Source of the DNA: Verrucomicrobiota bacterium
Lineage (GTDB): Bacteria; Verrucomicrobiota; Verrucomicrobiia; Verrucomicrobiales; Akkermansiaceae
Assembly: GCA_004294095.1 (NCBI GenBank)
Contig: RDZR01000042.1
Span: 1 to 50,214, forward strand
Length of the DNA stretch: 50,214 nucleotides
Direction: 5' to 3'
Under the pieces are notes generated by a model. That model made no database searches and was not told the DNA's origin. It worked only from the letters and a program-made list of their open reading frames with translations. Each line of letters starts with the position of its first letter. Within the stretch, counting starts at the first letter, position 1. This document shows positions 41,623-48,228 of the stretch, one piece after another. Both the position numbers and the translations under genes were made by a program.

Positions 41623-43001
41623 GCCTCTCGACAGATGAATTGGCAGTCTATTTCGACTACCTGCGCTTTCCATCAATCAGCGCCGCGCCCGCCCACCAGC
41701 AAGATTGCCGCGATTGCGCGAACTGGCTGGTCGAGCTTCTCGCAAAATGGGGGCTGGCCAGCGCCCTGCATGAGACCGACGGCCATCCGATCGTGCTCGC
41801 TCATACGGCGAGAGAATCTAGCAAACAGACCCTGCTCATCTACGGACACTACGACGTGCAGCCAGTCGAGCCGCTCGCTCTTTGGGAAACGCCACCGTTC
41901 GAGCCAAGCCTGCGCGAAGGCCTTGTGCATGCTCGCGGCGCGACCGATAACAAAGGACAAACCGCTGCGCTTCTCATCGGTCTGCGGCGCCTGCTTGGGC
42001 GGGGCCCACTGCCCGTCAATCTAGTGATTTTCATCGAAGGAGGCGAAGAAATCGGCAGTCCGTATCTCGCGGATTTCATCAGCACGCACCGTCCACAAAT
42101 CGCTTGCGATGGCGTGCTTGTATGCGACACCAGTCTTGTCACCGCTGGTTGGCCCGCGATCACACTCGGGCTGCGAGGCATCGTGTGCTTGGAAATCCTC
42201 ATCCACGGTCCGGCGAAAGATCTGCACTCCGGAATCTTTGGTGGAGCCACTGCCAATCCCGCGCAAGCGCTCTCCCGAATACTTGCTCGCGCCACCGACG
42301 CCGACGGCCGCATCACCATCCCCGGACTCTACGATGACGTTTTGCCAGTCTCTAACAAAGAGCTAATTTCATGGCAAGTGCTGCCGTGGACCGCGGAATG
42401 GTTCACCGCTACCACCCGCTGCTCGGCACCTACGGGTGAGCAAAACTATAGTTTACTCGAGCGCGTCTGGGCGCGCCCGACCTTCGAGATCAATGGTCTT
42501 ACAAGTGGCCACCAAGGCAGCGGCTCAAAGACGATCATCCCGGCGACGGCGTTGGCCAAAATCAGCCTGCGCCTCGTCCCTAACCAAGATCCCGATGTGA
42601 TCGCGGCCCTCGTCGCAACTTGGCTCAACCAACAAATCGCCGCCGAGGGATTCGTGGGTGAGGTCACCATTGACCACGGCGGCTATCCATTTTTCACACC
42701 ACCTGAAAACCCACTGGTCCACGCAGCGGAAATCGCCCTCACCCAGACGTTTGGTCGCGCTCCCGCCTTCACTCGCGAAGGCATCAGCATCCCCATCGCC
42801 TCGCTGCTCCAGCGCGAAATGAAAGTGCCCATCATCCTCGCGGGCCTAGGCCTTGCCGATTGCAATGCCCACTCACCGAATGAATCCTTTCCCATCTCCC
42901 ACCTCGAACTGGGCGCTCAGTTTTTGGAAAACTACGTGGCCCAACTCGGATCCTCGGCGGCACCCAGCCACACCACCTCCCCGAACGAATTGCACAGTTG
43001 A
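41619..43001 (+). CDS. M20-family metallopeptidase (CNDP-type dipeptidase)
   Basis: 460 residues. Metal site TLLIYGHYDVQPVEP, LVHARGATDNKGQTAALLIG, FIEGGEEIGSPYL (catalytic Glu), GVLVCDTSL; dimerisation domain with GPAKDLHSGIFGGATANPAQ; and a late His in DCNAHSPNE. Fits M20 dipeptidases that cleave dipeptides or isopeptide-like amides. Its ATG overlaps the oxidase stop by 4 nt (ATGA), so it is coupled to the glnT-solA genes. A role in splitting gamma-glutamyl or other amide intermediates is plausible but not shown. Cytoplasmic; no signal peptide. Confidence 0.85.
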   Translation: MSLSTDELAVYFDYLRFPSISAAPAHQQDCRDCANWLVELLAKWGLASALHETDGHPIVLAHTARESSKQTLLIYGHYDVQPVEPLALWETPPFEPSLREGLVHARGATDNKGQTAALLIGLRRLLGRGPLPVNLVIFIEGGEEIGSPYLADFISTHRPQIACDGVLVCDTSLVTAGWPAITLGLRGIVCLEILIHGPAKDLHSGIFGGATANPAQALSRILARATDADGRITIPGLYDDVLPVSNKELISWQVLPWTAEWFTATTRCSAPTGEQNYSLLERVWARPTFEINGLTSGHQGSGSKTIIPATALAKISLRLVPNQDPDVIAALVATWLNQQIAAEGFVGEVTIDHGGYPFFTPPENPLVHAAEIALTQTFGRAPAFTREGISIPIASLLQREMKVPIILAGLGLADCNAHSPNESFPISHLELGAQFLENYVAQLGSSAAPSHTTSPNELHS

Positions 43002-43151
43002 TGTCTTGGGCCTAGCTTTTTCCGTGAGCGCGAATTCAAACAGCTAACGAATATCGGCAGTGCTGCGGCATTGCGTTATTGCGGAATTTTCTAGGTCAAA
43101 CTCAGTTCGGATCACACGTGCAAGGCTCTCCCACTCGGAATAAACATCAGA

Positions 43152-43228
43152 TGGTCGGGCTGGCGGGATTCGAACCCACGACCCCTTGCCCCCCAGGCAA
43201 GTGCGCTACCAGACTGCGCTACAGCCCG
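43152..43228 (-). tRNA. tRNA-Pro (anticodon GGG)
   Basis: On the minus strand CGGGCTG pairs with CAGCCCG in the acceptor stem; the D-arm region is TAGCGCAGTCTGGTAGCGCA, the anticodon arm CTTGC-CTGGGGG-GCAAG gives GGG at positions 34-36, the T-arm is GTGGGTTCGAATCCCGC. Discriminator A and an encoded CCA (43152-43154) end the gene. It lies between the M20 and argC genes on the opposite strand. Confidence 0.96.
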
Positions 43229-43304
43229 CGACGATCTACGGGCGACCAAGCAATCAAAGGAAATGCGCATTGGCAAGCATCTAAAATCATGCGATGGCAA
43301 AGGC

Positions 43305-44348
43305 ATGCAACGGACTAAAATTGCAATCGTCGGTGCAAGTGGCTACACGGGCATGGAATTACTACGCCTGCTGTTATTGCACCCTCACGCGGAAATTACG
43401 GCAGTCACCTCTCGCCAAGAGGCGGGCAAAGCGTTGTCCGATGTGTTCCCACGCTACCTTGGCGCAGCAGGTGCCGATCTGCGGTTCATCGAGCCAGACA
43501 CGCAAGCGATTGTGGCGAGCGGGGCAACTGTGGCGTTTTTGGCATTGCCTCATGGTGTTGCCGCGCAAATTGCCCATGAGTTGCTCAGTGCCGGACTGCG
43601 GGTGATCGATTTAAGCGCAGATTTTCGCCTGCGCGATGCCGATGTCTATCAGCACTACTATGGCCAGAGTCACCCTTATCCAAATTTGTTAGAAAAAGCG
43701 GTTTACGGCCTGCCCGAGATCCGCGCGGATAAAATTGCGTCCGCATCACTCGTCGCCGCACCTGGTTGTTATCCGACGAGCATCTTGCTGCCGCTCATTC
43801 CATTGCTCAGTGCGAAATTGTTAGATCCAGCATCCATCGTTGCCCACAGCATGAGTGGGGTAAGCGGCGCCGGTAGAAAGGCAGACATCCCATTCCTTTT
43901 TTGCGAATGCAACGAAAGCGTGCGCGCTTATGGCATTCCAAAACACCGCCATCTATCAGAAATTGAGCAGGAGCTGAGTCTCGCCGCGGGGCAAGAAGTC
44001 ATCATTTCATTCTTACCGCATTTGGTTCCAGTGCATAACGGCATCGCCACCACCATCACCGCAAAGCTCGCAGAATCATGCGATGCCGCTGCGGTAGGAG
44101 ACGCGCTCACCGCCGCGTATGCGACGGCGCCATTTGTCCGGTTGTTAGGAAATGGAGTTTGTGCGGATACGAAATACGTCACGCGCACCAATTTCATCGA
44201 CATCGGCTGGCATCATGATCCGCGGACTCAGCGCATCATCTTAACCAGTGCAGAAGACAATCTCGGCAAAGGTGCCGGCGGCCAAGCCGTGCAATGCTTT
44301 AACCTCATGTGCGGATTACCCGTCCGTGCAGGATTAGAAAATTTTTGA
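43305..44348 (+). CDS. argC: N-acetyl-gamma-glutamyl-phosphate reductase
   Basis: 347 residues from ATG 43305 (MQRTKIAIVGASGYTGMELL); an in-frame start at 43263 would add a non-homologous extension. NADPH-dependent step 3 of arginine synthesis. Motifs: IVGASGYTGMELLRLLLLHP, FLALPHGVAAQ, VIDLSADFRLRD, VYGLPEI, APGCYPTSILLPLIPL with the catalytic Cys, VSGAGRKAD and FLPHLVPVHNGI. Followed by argJ 27 nt later. Probably transcribed divergently from the tRNA-Pro gene on the other strand. Confidence 0.94.
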   Translation: MQRTKIAIVGASGYTGMELLRLLLLHPHAEITAVTSRQEAGKALSDVFPRYLGAAGADLRFIEPDTQAIVASGATVAFLALPHGVAAQIAHELLSAGLRVIDLSADFRLRDADVYQHYYGQSHPYPNLLEKAVYGLPEIRADKIASASLVAAPGCYPTSILLPLIPLLSAKLLDPASIVAHSMSGVSGAGRKADIPFLFCECNESVRAYGIPKHRHLSEIEQELSLAAGQEVIISFLPHLVPVHNGIATTITAKLAESCDAAAVGDALTAAYATAPFVRLLGNGVCADTKYVTRTNFIDIGWHHDPRTQRIILTSAEDNLGKGAGGQAVQCFNLMCGLPVRAGLENF

Positions 44349-44375
44349 TCGACCCATTCGCGCATTCTGCATTGG

Positions 44376-45644
44376 ATGAGCGGCGGTTTTATGGATCAGG
44401 CTTACACGAAAATAGCAGGTGGGGTGACGGCGGCGAAGGGGTTTCTCGCATCTGCTGTGAGTTGTGGCATTAAAAACCCGACCAGCGATCGGTTAGATCT
44501 GGCACTCATTTTTTCCGAAGATCCATGCACTTCAGCCGGCACATTTACCACCAACCGCGTGAAAGCCGCACCGGTGCGTGTTTCTCAATCCAACCTGCGC
44601 AAGGGCGACGTGCGCGCCATCATCGCCAACTCGGGAAATGCCAACGCCTGCACCGGCTTGCAAGGCATCCGCGATGCACACGCGATGTGTGATGGAGTGG
44701 CCAAACCACTCGGCCTCAAGCGCACGGAAATCGCAGTCGCCTCCACCGGTGTGATTGGCCTACCGATGCCGATGATGCGCATCACTCCGCACTACGATTC
44801 TTTAATCCAAGGCCTCAATCCAAAAAGTGGGCCCGATGTGGCGGCCGCCATCATCACCAGCGATACTCACGCGAAGGAATGCGCAATCTCCTTCATGATC
44901 GGCCAACACCGCGTGCGCATCGGCGGCTGTGTGAAAGGTGCTGGCATGATTTCTCCAAGCATGGCGACGATGCTCTGCTTCATCACCACCGATGCTGCCA
45001 TTTCGAGTGAAAATTTACGCAAAGCCACGCTCGAGTGCGTGGAGGAAAGTTTCAACCGCATCACCATCGATGGTGACATGTCCACCAATGATACGGTTCT
45101 CGTTTTGGCCAATGGAGCCTCAGAAATGCCGAATATCCGCCGCAATAGCAGCCAGTGCAAATTATTCCGCGCCGCACTCAAACTCGTCATGCTTGAGTTG
45201 GCAAAAGCGGTCGTGCGCGATGGCGAGCGCGTGACCAAATTTGTCACCGTCAACGTGCTAGGCGCCCGCACCTATTTGGATGCAAAAAAAGTGGCCGAAG
45301 CCGTTTGTAAATCTGCCTTGGTGAAATCTTCGTGGAATGGGGGCGATCCAAATTGGGGCCGCATTATTCATGCTGTTGGCTACTCAAGAGCACGCATCCG
45401 TGAGGAACTCATCGATATCCATCTCGATGAAAAGCCAGCTTGCCTTGGTGGACTTCAAGCTCCGACGCCCATGGATGAGCTGCGTGCGATCGTCGCCAAG
45501 CCGGAATTTACCATCACCATTCACCTCAACCAAGGCCTAGCAGACTACACCATGTATTCGAGCGATCTCTCACCCGAATACATTGATTTCAATCGCAGTG
45601 AATATGCTTATTGGAAACAAGCTCGCAAAGATGGGCTCGTCTAA
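44376..45644 (+). CDS. argJ: Glutamate N-acetyltransferase / amino-acid acetyltransferase
   Basis: 422 residues. Ntn-fold enzyme that recycles the acetyl group from N-acetylornithine to glutamate. Motifs: GGVTAAKGFLASAVSCGIKN, TFTTNRVKAAPV, IANSGNANACTG, VASTGVIGLPMP, GCVKGAGMISPSMATMLCF with the autocleavage Thr in ATML, TIDGDMSTNDTVLVLANGAS, GGDPNWGRIIHAVGYSRA, and NRSEYAYWKQARK at the end. ATG 44376 is used; an internal ATG 15 nt later also fits. ArgJ allows a cyclic arginine pathway. Paired with argC; other arg genes lie outside. Confidence 0.94.
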   Translation: MSGGFMDQAYTKIAGGVTAAKGFLASAVSCGIKNPTSDRLDLALIFSEDPCTSAGTFTTNRVKAAPVRVSQSNLRKGDVRAIIANSGNANACTGLQGIRDAHAMCDGVAKPLGLKRTEIAVASTGVIGLPMPMMRITPHYDSLIQGLNPKSGPDVAAAIITSDTHAKECAISFMIGQHRVRIGGCVKGAGMISPSMATMLCFITTDAAISSENLRKATLECVEESFNRITIDGDMSTNDTVLVLANGASEMPNIRRNSSQCKLFRAALKLVMLELAKAVVRDGERVTKFVTVNVLGARTYLDAKKVAEAVCKSALVKSSWNGGDPNWGRIIHAVGYSRARIREELIDIHLDEKPACLGGLQAPTPMDELRAIVAKPEFTITIHLNQGLADYTMYSSDLSPEYIDFNRSEYAYWKQARKDGLV

Positions 45645-45647
45645 CCA

Positions 45648-45670
45648 TTTCTAGCAGTTAGAAAATTTTT
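45648..45670 (+). terminator. Weak hairpin between convergent argJ and HiPIP genes
   Basis: TTTCTA (45648-45653) and TAGAAA (45659-45664) form a 6-bp stem with a 5-nt loop followed by ATTTTT. The stem is AT-rich; it lies 3 nt past the argJ stop and is the only terminator-like feature in the 27-nt gap between convergent genes. Confidence 0.4.
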
Positions 45671-45671
45671 G

Positions 45672-46013
45672 TTAGGGTGCAGGTGGTTTCGGCGCGTAAA
45701 CTGCACACCAACCCGGGCCCACCACAATCTTGTTCCCTACCGCCGTGCAAGGCGCTTCAACATCTCCCGGCTTGCCTTGGTAAAGTGCGCATCCCGAACA
45801 AACTTGCTCCGGCTTGTGCTGTGGATACTTCACCGCATCGACCTTCGTCGAATCTTCCTTGTAACCAAGAGCCACAGCCATCGGATCCGTTTCTTTGAGC
45901 TTCTCACCCGCAGGGGCCGGTGCCGCCTCCGCTCCTAAAACTTGCCCACTTACTGCGAGCGGAGTTGCCGCAATCGCTGCCAATTTTACCATAAAATCAC
46001 GTCGTGAATTCAT
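45672..46013 (-). CDS. High-potential iron-sulfur protein (HiPIP), Tat-exported
   Basis: 113 residues. The N-terminus MNSRRDFMVKLAAIAATPLA carries the twin-arginine motif SRRDFMVKL, expected since HiPIPs are exported with the cluster inserted. The mature part has four Cys in the HiPIP layout: CSGCALYQG, then APCTAVG, then GWCAVYAP, binding one [4Fe-4S]. HiPIPs are soluble periplasmic electron carriers, for example between cytochrome bc1-like complexes and oxidases or photosynthetic reaction centres. No partner is adjacent. It is a single-gene unit convergent with argJ and divergent from the ABC-F gene. Confidence 0.88.
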   Translation of the reverse strand: MNSRRDFMVKLAAIAATPLAVSGQVLGAEAAPAPAGEKLKETDPMAVALGYKEDSTKVDAVKYPQHKPEQVCSGCALYQGKPGDVEAPCTAVGNKIVVGPGWCAVYAPKPPAP

Positions 46014-46226
46014 TACTTTTTTTGTTAGATTTTTATCAACGGAATCATGTTAGAAACACTTATCCCTAGATAACAAAGCCCCATCCCGCCGGAAATCACG
46101 AACTAATTTCGACTTTCTCTATGATCAAAATGAGATTCATTTTCAACAACTTGCGTTCATTTACTTTGCTGGGCTGGAATGGCAATCCTTGACCCTTTGG
46201 GCGAAGCGTGCACCCTGCGCCTGCAG

Positions 46227-48221
46227 ATGATTTCCGTTCAGTCACTTCGTGTCGAATATGGGGCACGCGTCCTATTTCAAAACTTAAACTTCTCAGTTCA
46301 AGCGAGGGAGCGCATTGCGTTTGCCGGGCATAATGGCGCTGGGAAATCGACGTTGATGAAATGCATCGCAGGAATCACTCCGCCGACGTCTGGGAAAGTG
46401 CACGCGCCGAAGGGGACGCGAATTGGTTATTTGCCGCAGGAAGGGATTCACGTCGCAGGGCGCAGCTTGTGGCAAGAGGTTGAATCCGCATTTGGCGCGA
46501 CGGTGGAGCTGCGTGAAAAAATTGAGCGGCTCTCGAATGAACTGATCAAGCTAGATCCGCGATCATCGCCATACGGAGATCTGTTAGAAGAAATCGGCGA
46601 ATTGGAACTTCAGTTAGATGGGCTAGATCCCGCGCGGATGAAGCCGAGGATCGAGTCAGTTCTGAAAGGCCTTGGATTCCGCAGTCAGGATTTCACCCGT
46701 GATTGTTCCGAATTTTCTGGTGGTTGGCAGATGCGGATTGCGATGGCGAAATTGTTTTTACAAGAACCCGAAGTATTGCTGTTAGACGAACCAACCAATC
46801 ACCTTGATATCGGCACGCAAATTTGGGTGGAGGAATATTTGAATCATTATCCGGGTGCCATTTTACTCATTTCTCACGATCGCGCTCTGTTAGACCAACT
46901 CTGCACGCGGACGATCGCCTTCGCCAACGGGCGGGCGGAAGAATACGCCGGAAATTTTTCTTACTTTGAGCGCGAGTCCGTGCTGCGGCGTGAAACACAA
47001 CAAAAACAATACGACGCCCAACAGCGTGAAATTTCTGAAATCCAACGCTTCATCGATCGCTTCCGCGCCTCGGCAAATAAAGCAACCTTGGTGCAATCTC
47101 GGGTGAAAATGTTAGCCAAGATCGAGCGCATCCCCGCGCCGGAAAAAGATGACGCGGTGATGAATTTCAAATTCCCGCCGCCGCCTTCGTCCGGACAAGT
47201 GGTTGCCAAGTTAGAACGCGTCAACAAAGCGTATGGCAAATTAGAAATTTTCAACCACTTTGATTTTGAAATTCAGAAAGGCGAAAAATTTGCGATTGTC
47301 GGACCTAACGGCGCGGGAAAATCGACATTTTGCCGTTTGATTACCGGCCAAGAAACAGCCGATGAGGGGTTGCACGAATTTGGCCACAAGGTGTGCGTTT
47401 CCTTTTTCTCACAAAATCATGCGGATGAACTGGACCCTGAAAAAACGGTTTTAGAAACCGTCGAAGCCGCAGCACCGAGAGATGGCGCCGCGAATGCGAG
47501 AAATCTGTTAGGCTGCTTTCTCTTTCGTGGTGACGATGTCTTCAAACGCGTAGGCGTGCTCTCCGGCGGTGAGCGCTCGCGCGTCGCGTTAGTCTGCATG
47601 CTCTTGCGCCCGGCGAATTTCTTGATCCTTGATGAGCCGACGAACCATCTCGACATGCAATCACAAGATGTGCTGCAACGCGCGTTGATTCAATATCCGG
47701 GCAGCGTGATGATCGTCTCGCACAACCGCACATTTCTCGATCCATTGGTGAGTAAAACCATCGAGTTCCAGCCGGGCAAACATCCGGTCTGCTACGCGGG
47801 AAATATTTCCTACTATCTGGAAAAATCGGCGGCGGATGCGGAGCTGGCCAAACCACAGGCGAAGCTATCATCACTTTCAAACCAGCAATCATCGGCGGGC
47901 GATAACAAACGCGTGCCCGGCGTGAATCGCAAAGAACAACGCCGGATCGAAGCGGAACAACGCGAGATAAGATCCAAAGTTCTCAAACCGTTAGAAAATG
48001 AATTCGCTCAGTTAGAGATCAAAATTGCTGAATTGGAATCCGCTCAAGCGGTGATGAATCAACATCTTTGCTCGGATGAAGTTACCCTCGATGCACAGCG
48101 CCTGCGCGAGAGCACGGCTGCTGCCGCCAAGCTCGCCACAGCACTGGAAAGTGCTTATTATCGGTGGGGCGAACTATCGGACGAGATCGAGAAAATCAAA
48201 ATTAAGATCGGAGTCGTCTAA
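46227..48221 (+). CDS. ABC-F ATPase, Uup/YheS-like translation factor
   Basis: About 664 residues from ATG 46227 (MISVQSLRVEYG); an in-frame start at 46179 has no homologous extension. Two ABC domains in one soluble chain: Walker A GHNGAGKST and GPNGAGKST, signatures FSGGWQMR and LSGGERSR, Walker B LLLDEPTNHLD and LILDEPTNHLD. The P-site interaction motif linker lies at about 255-330 (FIDRFRASANKATLVQSRVK), and a C-terminal coiled coil occupies about 590-664 (ENEFAQLEIKIAELESA). No membrane segments. ABC-F proteins act on ribosomes, easing stalled translation; some confer antibiotic resistance, but this one resembles housekeeping members. Convergent with the RNase R gene, 7 nt apart. Confidence 0.9.
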   Translation: MISVQSLRVEYGARVLFQNLNFSVQARERIAFAGHNGAGKSTLMKCIAGITPPTSGKVHAPKGTRIGYLPQEGIHVAGRSLWQEVESAFGATVELREKIERLSNELIKLDPRSSPYGDLLEEIGELELQLDGLDPARMKPRIESVLKGLGFRSQDFTRDCSEFSGGWQMRIAMAKLFLQEPEVLLLDEPTNHLDIGTQIWVEEYLNHYPGAILLISHDRALLDQLCTRTIAFANGRAEEYAGNFSYFERESVLRRETQQKQYDAQQREISEIQRFIDRFRASANKATLVQSRVKMLAKIERIPAPEKDDAVMNFKFPPPPSSGQVVAKLERVNKAYGKLEIFNHFDFEIQKGEKFAIVGPNGAGKSTFCRLITGQETADEGLHEFGHKVCVSFFSQNHADELDPEKTVLETVEAAAPRDGAANARNLLGCFLFRGDDVFKRVGVLSGGERSRVALVCMLLRPANFLILDEPTNHLDMQSQDVLQRALIQYPGSVMIVSHNRTFLDPLVSKTIEFQPGKHPVCYAGNISYYLEKSAADAELAKPQAKLSSLSNQQSSAGDNKRVPGVNRKEQRRIEAEQREIRSKVLKPLENEFAQLEIKIAELESAQAVMNQHLCSDEVTLDAQRLRESTAAAAKLATALESAYYRWGELSDEIEKIKIKIGVV

Positions 48222-48228
48222 CTGATTG

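Noticed and set aside
43002-43150. Terminator or small RNA between the M20 gene and tRNA-Pro
   Set aside because: No stable hairpin with T-run and no recognisable RNA motif.
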